Assembly (NCBI GenBank): GCA_029263375.1 | Contig: JAJCXP010000256.1 | Location: forward strand, 1-43,699 | Reading direction: 5' to 3' | From: Acidobacteriota bacterium | GTDB lineage: Bacteria > Acidobacteriota > Thermoanaerobaculia > Multivoradales > JAHEKO01 | DNA: 43,699 bases | Shown: positions 7,566 to 16,618 of the stretch, in pieces | Layout: each line of letters begins with the position of its first letter | How positions within the stretch are numbered: the first letter of the stretch is position 1 | Notes under the pieces: generated by a model | What the model saw: only the letters and a program-made list of their open reading frames with translations | Database searches by the model: none | What the model was told of the DNA's origin: nothing | Made by a program: the position numbers and the translations under genes

Positions 7566-8885
7566 ATGGCCCGAACCAGAGTCGTGATCATGGGCGCCGC
7601 AGGGCGCGACTTTCACAACTTCAACACCCTGTTCCGCGACCGCGAGTCGTACGAAGTGGTGGCGTTCACGGCGGCGCAGATACCGGACATCGAGGGCCGG
7701 ACCTACCCCGCCGAGCTCGCCGGCTCGCTCTACCCCGACGGCATTCCGATCCGTGCCGAGGAAGAGCTCGAGCGCATCGTCACCGGCGACTCGATCGACG
7801 AGGTCTGGTTCTCCTACTCAGACGTCTCGCACGAGTACGTCATGCATCACGCCAGCCGGGTGATCGGCTGGGGCGCGCACTTCGGGGTCTGCTCCGCACG
7901 CCGGACGATGATCGAGTCGACCAAGCCGGTGGTCGCGGTCACCGCCGTCCGCACCGGCGTCGGCAAGTCGCAGACCAGCCGCTACGTTGCCGAGGTCCTG
8001 AAGAAGCTCGGCAAGAGGGTGGTCTCGGTGCGCCATCCGATGCCCTATGGTGACCTCTCGAAGCAAGTGTGCCAGCGCTTCGCGACCTACGACGATCTCG
8101 ATCTCCACGAGACCACCATCGAGGAGCGCGAGGAGTACGAGCCGATGATCGATCGCGGCTTCGTGGTGTTCGCCGGCGTCGACTACGAGCGGATCCTCCG
8201 GCAAGCGGAGAAGGAAGCGGACGTCGTCCTCTGGGACGGCGGCAACAACGACACGCCGTTCTACAAGCCGAATCTGCACATCACCCTGGTCGATCCGCAT
8301 CGACCCGGCCACGAGCTCGCCTACTATCCGGGCGAGACCAACCTGCGCATGGCCGATCTCCTGATCGTCAACAAGGTGCAGACCGCCGACCCGGCCAACG
8401 TCGAGATCGTGCTCGCAAACTGTCGCGAGCACAACCCGGGCGCGCGTGTGATCCAGTGCCGCTCGATCGTCACGGTCGATCGGCCCGAGCTCATCAAGGG
8501 CAAGCGCGCGCTGGTGATCGAGGACGGTCCGACTCTCACCCACGGTGGCATGACCTACGGCGCCGGATGGGTGGCCGCGGAACAGGCCGGGGCGGCCGAG
8601 ATCGTCGACCCGACCCCCTACGCCGTGGGCTCGATCAAGGCGACCTACGAGAAGTATCCCAACGCCCGCAAGATCCTGCCGGCGATGGGCTACGGCGCCG
8701 AGCAGATCCGCGAGCTCGAGGCGACCATCAACGCCACGCCGGCGGATGTAGTGGTCGAGGGCACGCCGATCAAGCTGAGCCGGGTGCTCAAGACTGACAA
8801 GCCGATCGCCAACGTCAAGTACGACCTCGAGGAGGTCGAGCCGGGAGTGATCGAAGAGATGATCCGCGCAGTCGTAGACGGCTAG
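7566..8885 (+). CDS. cpgS: Cyclic 2,3-diphosphoglycerate synthetase family P-loop protein
   Basis: This encodes 439 aa. The N-terminus (RVVIMGAAGRDFHNFN) and the P-loop (AVRTGVGKSQTSRYVAEVLKKLG, lysine at about residue 134) match the cyclic 2,3-diphosphoglycerate synthetase family, as do DVVLWDGGNND, GETNLRMADLLIVNK and the C-terminal TPIKLSRVLKTDKP. In methanogens and Pyrococcus-type archaea the enzyme makes cyclic 2,3-DPG from 2,3-DPG and ATP, a compatible solute. Bacterial homologues are common in some phyla, but their product is not well established. Start ATG 7566 follows CCAGGAGGGATCTGC, a strong Shine-Dalgarno sequence; longer upstream readings overlap the divergent YihY gene. It appears monocistronic. 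Confidence 0.85.
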   Translation: MARTRVVIMGAAGRDFHNFNTLFRDRESYEVVAFTAAQIPDIEGRTYPAELAGSLYPDGIPIRAEEELERIVTGDSIDEVWFSYSDVSHEYVMHHASRVIGWGAHFGVCSARRTMIESTKPVVAVTAVRTGVGKSQTSRYVAEVLKKLGKRVVSVRHPMPYGDLSKQVCQRFATYDDLDLHETTIEEREEYEPMIDRGFVVFAGVDYERILRQAEKEADVVLWDGGNNDTPFYKPNLHITLVDPHRPGHELAYYPGETNLRMADLLIVNKVQTADPANVEIVLANCREHNPGARVIQCRSIVTVDRPELIKGKRALVIEDGPTLTHGGMTYGAGWVAAEQAGAAEIVDPTPYAVGSIKATYEKYPNARKILPAMGYGAEQIRELEATINATPADVVVEGTPIKLSRVLKTDKPIANVKYDLEEVEPGVIEEMIRAVVDG

Positions 8886-9018
8886 CGCGGGGCACCCACC
8901 GATCGATCGGCGAAGTCGAACGGGTAGAATCCGCACGAATTCCCAAGGCGTTTGTTGGGCTGACCGGACAATCCCGCCGCCGGTCGGTCGTGCAGGCGTT
9001 CGACACAGGAGGTGACAG

Positions 9019-10434
9019 ATGGGTGGAACCCACGTGTGGCGTGGAGTACGGATCGGACTCGTTGTCCTCCTGGGAGCCCTCCCGGGTCTTGCTCAGGAGG
9101 GGCGCTTGCCGCTCCTGCCGGGTGAGGGCGCACAGCTCGAGGAGTTGCGCGGAGTCCTTCGCGACGGCACGGTGGGAGCGCGCGCCGGCGCCCCGCCGCC
9201 GCGGACAGTGACGCCGCCGGGCGCGTACGCGCTGTCGATCGACGATGCATTCGACCTTGGGGGCTTCGTGTTCAGGGACGGCTCGCCGTTCCTGCACAAC
9301 GACGGCGGAGCCCTTTTCAGCAACACCGCTCTCGGCGTCGACGCCCTGATCAGCTCGACTCCCGGTGTACCCAGCTACTACAACGGGGCGACGAATACGG
9401 CTGTCGGCGCCTTGGCGCTCCGGGACAACACCACCGGCTTCCAGAACACCGGGAGCGGCGCCAGCGCGCTCCTGTTCAACTCCACGGGCTCGCGAAACAC
9501 CGCCAACGGCGCTTACGCGCTCGAGTTCAACACCACTGGCGACTTGAACACCGGTGTCGGCGCCCTCGCGCTCGTCTTGAACACCACGGGCTTCTACAAC
9601 ACGGCCAGCGGTGCTCTCGCTCTCTCCAGCAACACGACGGGCAGGGCAAATACGGCCAACGGCACCAATGCTCTCATCGGCAACACCACGGGCTCGCTGA
9701 ATACGGCCAGCGGTGCATACGCTCTACTTTCGAACACCACGGGCAACTTGAACACGGCCAGTGGCACCGGTGCGCTCCAGCTGAATTCCACGGGATCCCG
9801 AAACACAGCTCTGGGCTACTTCGCTGGCTTCGCCAACTCCACCGGCACCGACAACATTCTTATCGCCAGCTATGGGGCCAACGAATCGAACACCCTGCGC
9901 ATTGGCGAAGGCACCGGAACCGGGATCTTCGAGCAGAGCCGGGCGTTCATCTCCGGCATCCGGGGGATCACGACCGGGTCTGCGAACGCCATCCCCGTCC
10001 TGATCGACAGCTCGGGGCAACTTGGCACGATCTCGTCGTCGCGCCGATTCAAGGAGGAGATCCGGGACATGGGTGAGGCTTCGGCCGGCTTGGCGGAGCT
10101 TCGGCCGGTGACCTTCCGCTACAAGAGGGCGTTCGAGAATGGCGACAAGCCGATGCGCTATGGCCTGATCGCCGAAGAGGTGGCCGAGGTCTTCCCGGAT
10201 CTGGTGGCCTACGACGCCGACGGTCGACCTGAGGCGATCCTCGACCATCTGCTGGTGCCGCTGCTGCTCAACGAAATCCAGAAGCGGCAGCGAGAGAGTG
10301 TTGCGCAAGCGGAAACGATTGCCCGGCTCGAGGCCTCGCACGAGGCTCTACTTCTACGGTTGCAGCGCCTGGAGGCGGTCGCGGCCAAAGCGATCCCCCC
10401 GGTGGCGCAGCCGCGTGCAGCGCCTGCACCATAG
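9019..10434 (+). CDS. Secreted repeat-stalk protein with S74 intramolecular-chaperone end (family member A)
   Basis: This encodes 471 aa. ACAGGAGGTGACAG before the ATG is an excellent Shine-Dalgarno sequence. A signal peptide (residues about 8-26, GVRIGLVVLLGALPGLAQ) is followed by a conserved block, PPPRTVTPPGAYALSID...GGFVF...FLHNDGG (60-97). Nine 17-residue units of the type NTASGALALSSNTTGRA follow (126-278), then NTLRIGEGTGTG and AFISGIRGITTG. The S74 domain has the predicted Ser340/Lys345 dyad (SSRRFKEEIRDM). In phage tail spikes this domain trimerises the protein and then cleaves itself off. The end is a heptad-rich coiled coil (about 415-455). The protein is probably a trimeric, surface-exposed beta-stalk. 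It closely resembles the protein at 33064. Confidence 0.82.
   Translation: MGGTHVWRGVRIGLVVLLGALPGLAQEGRLPLLPGEGAQLEELRGVLRDGTVGARAGAPPPRTVTPPGAYALSIDDAFDLGGFVFRDGSPFLHNDGGALFSNTALGVDALISSTPGVPSYYNGATNTAVGALALRDNTTGFQNTGSGASALLFNSTGSRNTANGAYALEFNTTGDLNTGVGALALVLNTTGFYNTASGALALSSNTTGRANTANGTNALIGNTTGSLNTASGAYALLSNTTGNLNTASGTGALQLNSTGSRNTALGYFAGFANSTGTDNILIASYGANESNTLRIGEGTGTGIFEQSRAFISGIRGITTGSANAIPVLIDSSGQLGTISSSRRFKEEIRDMGEASAGLAELRPVTFRYKRAFENGDKPMRYGLIAEEVAEVFPDLVAYDADGRPEAILDHLLVPLLLNEIQKRQRESVAQAETIARLEASHEALLLRLQRLEAVAAKAIPPVAQPRAAPAP
9394..9852 (+). repeat. Nine 51-bp tandem coding repeats (17-aa units)
   Basis: Nine consecutive 51-bp units encode NTxxGxxALxxNTTGxx. The frame is kept throughout and the positions of NT, G, AL and NTTG are constant. 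Sequence differs between units (about half the positions), so these are old repeats under protein-level selection, not recent slippage. The pattern suits a trimeric beta-roll or beta-helix stalk. Confidence 0.9.
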
Positions 10435-10503
10435 AACGACGGTCGGGCCTGTCATCGCCGCTGGCGAGGAGGTGAATGGACACTCCGACCGAGGGATCCG
10501 AGT

Positions 10504-10530
10504 CTCGGAGCTACTTCCGGAAGCTCCGAG
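10504..10530. terminator. Intergenic hairpin between convergent genes
   Basis: A perfect 9-bp stem, CTCGGAGCT / AGCTCCGAG, with a 9-nt loop lies between the stop of the S74 gene (10434) and the convergent DUF4242 stop (10569). No T-run follows on either strand, so it is not a classical intrinsic terminator. A bidirectional transcript-end or RNA-stability hairpin is likely from position alone. Confidence 0.45.
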
Positions 10531-10568
10531 ACCAGCCCGAGCGGCGAAACCTCGCGGAACTCCGGGGA

Positions 10569-10853
10569 TCAACCCTCCGCGGTGACCGGGTCGATCAGCC
10601 TCCGGATCTCTGTGACCAGCGTGGCCGGGAAGCCGCTGCGCTCGGCGTGCTCCTGAACCAGCGCCTCGTCGTCAGCCAGATAGACGCAGAACGTCTTGTC
10701 CGCCGCGACGTAGCTGTGAAGCCACTGGATGTTCTTGCGCTCGGCCTGCATCTCGCCGAGGACGCCGTTCGACTGCGTGGCGGCGCCTTTGAGCGCCTCG
10801 CGCTCGGCCGAGCCGATCTCGGGAAGGTCACGTTCGATGATGAATCTGGGCAT
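10569..10853 (-). CDS. DUF4242 family small protein
   Basis: This encodes 94 aa. The sequence follows the DUF4242 pattern closely: MPRFIIERDLPEIG at the start, IQWLHSYVAADKTFCVYLA in the middle, and EHAERSGFPATLVTEIRRLIDP at the end. Members are small ferredoxin-like-fold proteins whose biochemical role is not established; some are annotated as nickel-binding, without evidence visible here. The ATG (10851-10853) has GGAGG seven bases upstream. It lies 18 bp downstream of the amino-acid symporter gene and is probably co-transcribed with it. Confidence 0.85.
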   Translation of the reverse strand: MPRFIIERDLPEIGSAEREALKGAATQSNGVLGEMQAERKNIQWLHSYVAADKTFCVYLADDEALVQEHAERSGFPATLVTEIRRLIDPVTAEG

Positions 10854-10871
10854 GGTTCGCCTCCTTGGGCG

Positions 10872-12224
10872 TTAGTTGCGACTGAAATAGCCGCGCGTCT
10901 CGGCCACGATCACGCCCGAGAGCAGCAGCAATCCGACCAGGTTGGGCAGCGCCATCAACCCGTTCATGACGTCCGAGACGCCCCACACGAAGTCGAGGCT
11001 GCGGATGGCGCCGAAGAAGACCGCGATCACGAAGACCAGACGGTAGGGCAGGATCGCCTTGGTGCCGACCAGGAATTCGATCGACTTCTCGCCGTAGTAG
11101 CTCCATCCGAGCACGGTCGAGAACGCGAACATCGTCAGGCCGATCGAGACCACCCAGCTGCCGAAGTCGCCGAGCCCCGCGCGGAACGCCGCCTGCGTGA
11201 GCGGCGCGCCGTTCAAGCCGGTCTCCCAGACCCCGGTGCAGAGGATCGCGAAGCCGGTGAACGAGCAGACGACGATCGTGTCGATGAAGGTCTGGGTCAT
11301 CGAGACCAGCGCCTGCCGGGTCGGCTCGCGAGTCTGAGCCGCCGCGGCCGCGATGCCTGCGGAGCCGAGCCCGGACTCGTTCGAGAAGATGCCGCGCGCG
11401 ACGCCGAAGCGGATCGCCTGGGCCAGTGCCGCACCGGCGAAGCCGCCCGCCGCCGCGGTGCCCGAGAACGCGCTCGAGAAGACCAGCTGGATGGCCCCCG
11501 GCAGCTTGTCGATGTTCATCAGGATGACCAGCCCGCCGCCGATCATGTAGAGCACGATCATCACCGGCACGAACACGCCGGTGAAGCGGCCGATCGACTT
11601 GATGCCGCCGAGGATGACCGCGCCGGCAGCGACCGCCATCACCAGGCCGGTGATCCAGTTGGGCACGCCGAACGCGTCGTTGAGGCCCGCGGCGACCGAG
11701 TTCGACTGCACCATGTTGCCGATGCCGAAGGCGGCGACCGCCGCGAACAGGGCGAACAGCACGCCCAGGAGCTTGCCGAGCCCGGCCGGCTTCACCCCGT
11801 TCGCCAGGTAGTACATCGGCCCGCCCGCCTGCTCGCCGTTCTCATCCGTGGTCCGGAACTTGACCGACAGCAGCGCCTCGGAGAACTTGGTCGCCATGCC
11901 GACCAGGCCGGTCATCCACATCCAGAACAGCGCTCCCGGGCCGCCGAGCGCGATCGCCGTCGCCACGCCGACGATGTTGCCGGTGCCGACGGTTGCGGCG
12001 AGCGCGGTCATCAGCGCCTGGAAGTGCGAGATGTCGCCCTCGCCGTCCTTCTCCTTGCGCACGATCAGCGCCATGTAGAGCGAGCCCCAGAGCTGGGTGA
12101 ACTGGATGCCGCGCAGGCGGACCGTCAGATAGAACCCGGTCAGGAGGAGAAGCGGGATCAGCAGGTAGGGGCCCCAGACGAAGCTGGAGGCGGCGGAGAC
12201 TAGGTCCATCAGGGATGAAGACAC
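10872..12224 (-). CDS. Alanine/glycine:cation symporter (AGCS family)
   Basis: This encodes 450 aa with about ten hydrophobic helices. The AGCS signature [23 protein letters not shown] (about residues 93-115) is intact, as are TVRLRGIQF near the start, [18 protein letters not shown] and [18 protein letters not shown]. Members take up alanine, glycine or D-alanine with sodium or protons across the inner membrane. GTG at 12222-12224 is chosen because AAAGGAGCACAGT sits just upstream; an ATG five codons later is the alternative. The DUF4242 gene follows closely. It is divergent from the small secreted protein gene at 12413. Confidence 0.92.
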   Translation of the reverse strand: MSSSLMDLVSAASSFVWGPYLLIPLLLLTGFYLTVRLRGIQFTQLWGSLYMALIVRKEKDGEGDISHFQALMTALAATVGTGNIVGVATAIALGGPGALFWMWMTGLVGMATKFSEALLSVKFRTTDENGEQAGGPMYYLANGVKPAGLGKLLGVLFALFAAVAAFGIGNMVQSNSVAAGLNDAFGVPNWITGLVMAVAAGAVILGGIKSIGRFTGVFVPVMIVLYMIGGGLVILMNIDKLPGAIQLVFSSAFSGTAAAGGFAGAALAQAIRFGVARGIFSNESGLGSAGIAAAAAQTREPTRQALVSMTQTFIDTIVVCSFTGFAILCTGVWETGLNGAPLTQAAFRAGLGDFGSWVVSIGLTMFAFSTVLGWSYYGEKSIEFLVGTKAILPYRLVFVIAVFFGAIRSLDFVWGVSDVMNGLMALPNLVGLLLLSGVIVAETRGYFSRN

Positions 12225-12412
12225 TGTGCTCCTTTCTAGGCCCGGCCTCGGGTGGCGACCCGACTGCCGCGCTTGCGATCAAGTGCTGGCGCGATTCTAG
12301 ACCGACGTGGCTCACGAAGGTCCGGCCGGTGAGCAAGCCGAGCCGCAGCCACCTCCTTCTGTGTATGAGGGCTCTCACCAGAGCCGCGCCTGACACAAAG
12401 GAGATCACGCGA

Positions 12413-12907
12413 ATGAAATCGAGAACAATCACCCGCTTCGTCCTGTGGACGTTGGTCGCCGGTCTTGCTGCCACCGCGCCCGCCGCCGCCTTCAATCCGC
12501 AGCCCGAGCCGCCGGGCAGCATGCCCCTCGGGATCGTCGAGACACAGATCGCCCAGATCAGCGTCCTCCATGCTCCGGGGTCGGAGGTCAGCGGCGTTGA
12601 GCCTTCACCCTTCCTCGTTGCGCTGGGTTTCTATGATGGATTCGGCACCCTGGTGGCCAGCCAGGAGCTGCGAGTCGAAGCCAGGCAAGCGGCGTCCATC
12701 CGACTCTCCGGACGGGACCTCGGGCTGCGCGGAAACGTTCGCCAGACGATCTATGGGGTTGTCGAGTGCCTGGGCAACGGAGCGCAGAAGGTCAGGTGCG
12801 CCCGGTCCCTCAACGCGAGCATGGAGCTGTTCGACGAGGAGACCGGTGTCACCCAGGTGGTCGTGCCGTTGGTAGCCGCCATCGTGCCGGTCCTGATCTC
12901 CGGGTAG
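12413..12907 (+). CDS. Small secreted protein with mature N-terminus FNPQPEPPG
   Basis: This encodes 164 aa. ATG at 12413 has AAAGGAG nine bases upstream. A clear signal peptide (residues about 1-26, RFVLWTLVAGLAATAPAAA) should leave FNPQPEPPGSMPLG as the mature end. From memory, this short motif recurs behind signal peptides of otherwise unrelated hypothetical proteins in environmental bacteria. The rest is a beta-rich domain (QISVLHAPGS; SPFLVALGFYDGFG; ASQELRVEARQAASIRL) with two cysteines near residues 123 and 131 that may pair. No catalytic motif is visible and I do not recognise a named family. It is divergent from the symporter gene; no partner gene is obvious. Confidence 0.75.
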   Translation: MKSRTITRFVLWTLVAGLAATAPAAAFNPQPEPPGSMPLGIVETQIAQISVLHAPGSEVSGVEPSPFLVALGFYDGFGTLVASQELRVEARQAASIRLSGRDLGLRGNVRQTIYGVVECLGNGAQKVRCARSLNASMELFDEETGVTQVVVPLVAAIVPVLISG

Positions 12908-13047
12908 AGGGAACGGAGGCGTGCGCCGGCCGGGTGGGCTCGGGAGCGGGCGGCCCAGATCCTTCTCTTGCGAGAGGGCCGCTCGCTCTTACCGGCCACG
13001 CGGGCTCGAATCCTCGGTAGACTCCCGCTTCGAGCAGGGAGCACTCC

Positions 13048-14847
13048 GTGGACCACATTCGCAACTTCTGCATCATCGCCCACATCGATCACGGCAAGTC
13101 GACGCTCGCCGATCGATTGATTCAGGCGTGCCACGGCGTCGAGGATCGTAAGTTCCGCGATCAGATCCTCGACTCGATGGATATCGAGCGCGAGCGCGGA
13201 ATCACCATCAAGAGCAACACGGTGACGCTCAACTATGACGCCAAGGACGGCAAGCGCTACCAGCTCAACCTGATCGACACTCCGGGTCACGTCGATTTCT
13301 CGCACGAGGTGCGCCGGTCGCTGATGTCGTGCGAGGGCGCACTGATGGTGGTCGACGCCTCGCAGGGTGTCGAGGCGCAGACCGTCGCCAACCTCTACCT
13401 GGCGCTCGAGTACGACCTCGAGATCGTGCCGGTGATCAACAAGATCGACCTGCCGTCAGCCGACGTCGACCGGGTCGCCGAAGAGATCGACGAGGACCTC
13501 GGGCTCGATCCGTTCGGCGCGATCCACGCCTCGGCGAAGAAGGGGATCGGCATCGACGACGTCCTGGAGGCGATCGTCACCCGGCTGCCGGCGCCCAAGG
13601 GCGACCCGGCGGCGCCGCTCCAGGCTTTGATCTTCGACGCCCAGTACGACATCTACCGAGGTGTTGTGCTGATCGTGCGGGTCAAGGAGGGCACGCTTCG
13701 TCCAGGCAGCGAGATCAGCCTGATGCACAGCGGCAAGGAGTTCGACGTCGAGGAGGTGGGGCTGCTGCAGCTCGAGCGGGTCGAGGCGAAGGAGCTCAAG
13801 GCCGGCTCGGTGGGCTACGTGATCGCGGGCATCAAGACGGTGCGCGACATCGCCATCGGCGACACGATCACCGAGGCGGAGCGGCCGGCGCCAGAGCCGC
13901 TGCCGGGCTACAAGGAAGCGAGGCCGGTGGTTTTCTCGTCGATCTACCCGATGTCGAGCGACGACTACGAGGACCTGACCAAGGCGCTCGACAAGCTGGC
14001 GCTCAACGACGCCGCTCTGACCTATGAGAAGGACTCGTCCTCGGCACTCGGCTTCGGCTTTCGCTGCGGCTTCCTCGGCCTGCTGCACCTCGACGTCGTA
14101 CAGGAGCGGCTCAAGCGCGAGTACGGCTTGTCGCTGCTGCTCTCGGCGCCGTCGGTGAAGTACAAGATCCTGCTCGAGGACGGGGAGCGGTTGGAGATCG
14201 AGAACCCGATGTTCTTTCCCGATCCGACCCACATCAAGACCTGCTGGGAGCCGTTCATCAAGGCCTCGATCATGATGCCCGAGCGCTACATCGGCGCGGT
14301 GATGGATCTCTGCCGCGAGCGGCGGGGCGGCAAGACCGGCTTCAACTACCTGGCGGTCGGTCGCGTCGAGCTGACCTCGCAGATGCCGCTCGCCGAGGTG
14401 CTGTTCGACTTCTATGACCGGCTCAAGACCATCACTCAGGGTTACGGCTCTTTCGACTACGAAGTGCTCGACTATCGCGAGGCCGACCTGGTCAAGGTAG
14501 ACATCCTGGTCAACGACGAGCCGGTCGACGCACTGGCGCAGCTGGTGCATCGTGACAAGGCGCGCCAGCGTGCCCTCCACTACTGCGAGCGGCTCGCCGA
14601 GACCATCCCCAAGCAGCAGTTCAAGATCGCCATCCAGGGGGCGATCGGCGGCAAGATCATCGCCCGGGCCACCATCAACGCCTTCCGCAAGGACGTCACC
14701 GCCAAGTGCTACGGCGGCGATATCAGCCGGAAGCGCAAGCTGCTCGAGAAGCAGCGCGAGGGCAAGAAGCGGATGAAGATGGTCGGCGCGGTGGAGATTC
14801 CGCAGGCGGCGTTCGTGGCGGTGCTGCGGTCGGACAAGGACAGCTAG
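13048..14847 (+). CDS. lepA: Translation elongation factor 4 (LepA)
   Basis: This encodes 599 aa, the normal length for LepA. The GTPase domain has AHIDHGKSTLADRL (G1), DTPGHVDFSHEV (G3) and NKIDLP (G4). Later EF-G-like domains and the LepA-specific C-terminal domain are present (ATINAFRKDVTAKCYGGDISRKRKLLEKQ). LepA binds ribosomes and influences initiation or back-translocation. GTG at 13048 gives the standard N-terminus (DHIRNFCIIAHIDHG), with GGGAG upstream. A TAGACT hexamer at 13018-13023 may be the -10. Confidence 0.98.
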   Translation: MDHIRNFCIIAHIDHGKSTLADRLIQACHGVEDRKFRDQILDSMDIERERGITIKSNTVTLNYDAKDGKRYQLNLIDTPGHVDFSHEVRRSLMSCEGALMVVDASQGVEAQTVANLYLALEYDLEIVPVINKIDLPSADVDRVAEEIDEDLGLDPFGAIHASAKKGIGIDDVLEAIVTRLPAPKGDPAAPLQALIFDAQYDIYRGVVLIVRVKEGTLRPGSEISLMHSGKEFDVEEVGLLQLERVEAKELKAGSVGYVIAGIKTVRDIAIGDTITEAERPAPEPLPGYKEARPVVFSSIYPMSSDDYEDLTKALDKLALNDAALTYEKDSSSALGFGFRCGFLGLLHLDVVQERLKREYGLSLLLSAPSVKYKILLEDGERLEIENPMFFPDPTHIKTCWEPFIKASIMMPERYIGAVMDLCRERRGGKTGFNYLAVGRVELTSQMPLAEVLFDFYDRLKTITQGYGSFDYEVLDYREADLVKVDILVNDEPVDALAQLVHRDKARQRALHYCERLAETIPKQQFKIAIQGAIGGKIIARATINAFRKDVTAKCYGGDISRKRKLLEKQREGKKRMKMVGAVEIPQAAFVAVLRSDKDS

Positions 14848-14850
14848 CGA

Positions 14851-14864
14851 GCACTTCGAAGTGC
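14851..14864. terminator. Palindrome after lepA
   Basis: GCACTTCGAAGTGC is a perfect 14-bp palindrome 4 bp after the lepA stop and just before the convergent stop at 14872. A degenerate version of the same segment (GCACTTCGAGGTCGC) follows the paralogous gene at 16619, so it belongs to the duplicated unit. A role in transcript ending is plausible; there is no T-run. Confidence 0.4.
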
Positions 14865-14871
14865 GGTCGGT

Positions 14872-16341
14872 TCAGCCGTTCCAGGAGCGCCGGAGGGCCA
14901 TGACTATCCCGGTCAGCAACATCCCGAGGACGAGCCAGGCGTAGCGGCTCGGTTCGCGCGCCGCCGCCGGCGAGACCCCCGCGGCAGTCATCTCCGCCAG
15001 ACCCACCAGGGTCTTGACGGTCTCCACCTCCTTCACTCCCGACGAGTCTTCCTGAGCGCGACCGATGACCAGGCGCGCCTGGTGGACCGAAAGCTCGCGC
15101 GTCGCGACCGCCGTGCCGTCTTCGAGGCCCGAGGGTACGAGCAGGTCTCCGGCGGCAACCGGTCCCCGGACCTTGACCGGCACCTGCCCGAGAAAGGCCA
15201 CGATCGCGTACCCGGAGGCATCCTCAGGGCGGGGAAGGCCGGCCGCGACGATCGGCCGTGTGCTGACCACCATCGCCCGATCCGCCGCGGCTGTGTGCAG
15301 AGACACCCGGCCGGCAGAGAGCCCGACCACGTCGCCGGGCTCGAGCCGATCGTTCGCGTCGAGCTTGAGTAGATACTCGGCGAAGTCGGACGCCGGACCG
15401 ACCACGGAACCGTCGAACTCGATGCCGCCGGCGCCATCTCCCTGAATCTCCCCGATGACGTTGCCGTCGCCGAAGAAGGTGATGAAGTTCGTCCCCTGGG
15501 CCGGGACCGCGGCCGGGCTCGTCAACGCGAGCACGTCGGCTCCCGCGATCTGGCTGACGTTGGAGACCAGCGCAGCATGGTTCTCGGGAATGGCGCCCGA
15601 ACAGCACGCTGTTCCTCTCACCAGGAGACCACGACCGGCGCCCACCGGCGAAGAGAAGTACCCGCCGAGAGGCCCTATTCCGAAGACGCCGATGCCGTCG
15701 CTCGTTCCGTAGACGCCCGCTCCGGCTCCCCGGCCGCGAACCCCGATATTGAAGAGGTCAGGATCAGCGGCGACGGCGTCGAGGCCGAAATGGAGGGTGC
15801 CCTCTCGAGCGCCCGTCGAGCTCGACAGGAGAGTGCTCGGGAGGCCGCTCCTCTCGACGCCAGGCACCTGCTGCTGCGGAGGCTCGAGCGAGCTCGACTC
15901 TCGTTCCCCCAGATACCGTCGAAGGGTCGCGAGCGCCGTGCGAACCTCCTCGTCTGAGGGTCCGGCGGCGATCTCGAAGAGCCACGGCCGCGACCATTCG
16001 CCGTGCACGCCCAGGGCGGTCGAGCGTACCGACCAGGCGTAGCGAGCGCCCGGGCCCGGGCACTGCGCGAGCGCCGGTGTCCAAGCCTGCGCTGAGCCAG
16101 GGAGCGAGACAGCAAGCTCTCGCTCCAGTGGGCCATCCGCTTCGTCCGCGGGCACGCGATAGACCTCGAGCTCGACAGTCTCGGCTCCTTCCGCGAGCGT
16201 CCAGGTGAAGGTCGGACAGCCGCCCCAGACGGTCACGATCTCGGATTCGTCCCCTGGAGACACCGGGGCCGGTCCCTGCGCAAGGGCCACGAACCCCACC
16301 AGACTCAGAGCGGTCGACAGAGCGCTTAGCTTCCACCTCAT
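14872..16341 (-). CDS. Secreted Fn3-like head protein with G2-like end and C-terminal membrane tail (family member D)
   Basis: This encodes 489 aa. The ATG at 16339-16341 has GGGGAGGTG upstream and starts a signal peptide (LSALSTALSLVGFVALAQG). Residues about 40-126 form a single Fn3/Ig-like domain (CPTFTWTLAEGAETVELEVYR...YAWSVR), with Cys42 and Cys94 likely paired. A variable linker leads to a glycine-rich beta stretch (GAGVYGTSDGIGVFG), then GEIQGDGAGGIEFDGS. A domain with SDFAEYLLKLDANDRLEPGDVVGL and FLGQVPVKVRG follows (about 318-430), tentatively like phage Peptidase_G2 chaperone ends. One helix with RRSWNG closes the protein (about 468-484). It is a tandem paralogue of the gene at 16619. 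A surface protein is inferred; function is unknown. Confidence 0.75.
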   Translation of the reverse strand: MRWKLSALSTALSLVGFVALAQGPAPVSPGDESEIVTVWGGCPTFTWTLAEGAETVELEVYRVPADEADGPLERELAVSLPGSAQAWTPALAQCPGPGARYAWSVRSTALGVHGEWSRPWLFEIAAGPSDEEVRTALATLRRYLGERESSSLEPPQQQVPGVERSGLPSTLLSSSTGAREGTLHFGLDAVAADPDLFNIGVRGRGAGAGVYGTSDGIGVFGIGPLGGYFSSPVGAGRGLLVRGTACCSGAIPENHAALVSNVSQIAGADVLALTSPAAVPAQGTNFITFFGDGNVIGEIQGDGAGGIEFDGSVVGPASDFAEYLLKLDANDRLEPGDVVGLSAGRVSLHTAAADRAMVVSTRPIVAAGLPRPEDASGYAIVAFLGQVPVKVRGPVAAGDLLVPSGLEDGTAVATRELSVHQARLVIGRAQEDSSGVKEVETVKTLVGLAEMTAAGVSPAAAREPSRYAWLVLGMLLTGIVMALRRSWNG

Positions 16342-16618
16342 CAGGCACCTCCCCTTCGGTGCGGCGCGGCCGGGCTCGTGGGAGCCGACCGCGGCGACCG
16401 AGAGTGACGCAGAATAGAAACTCGGATTCGAGGAGAGCATATTCACTCCGGCGGGTGGTGTCGATGAGCACGTCTCGAGCCAATCCGCCGGTCCGGCAGA
16501 GTTGGCAATGCTCGCTGGCGTAGCACCTGACCCACCGGCACATCCCCGTATTGCGCCAGGATCCGCCCGCTCTGTGATCTAGCGGTCCTGACTGGGCACT
16601 TCGAGGTCGCGGTCGGTA

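Noticed and set aside
9394-9852. CRISPR-like array because of regular 51-bp spacing
   Set aside because: The units are contiguous coding repeats without spacers and keep the reading frame. The same holds for the arrays at 33385 and 35681.
10476-12203. Open frame of 575 codons antisense to the symporter gene
   Set aside because: The opposite strand encodes a complete AGCS transporter with Shine-Dalgarno sequence and signature motifs. The frame here is low-complexity Arg/Asp/Glu/His.
12991-13023. tRNA-like T-arm (GGGCTCGAATCC) before lepA
   Set aside because: No acceptor, D or anticodon arms can be drawn around it.
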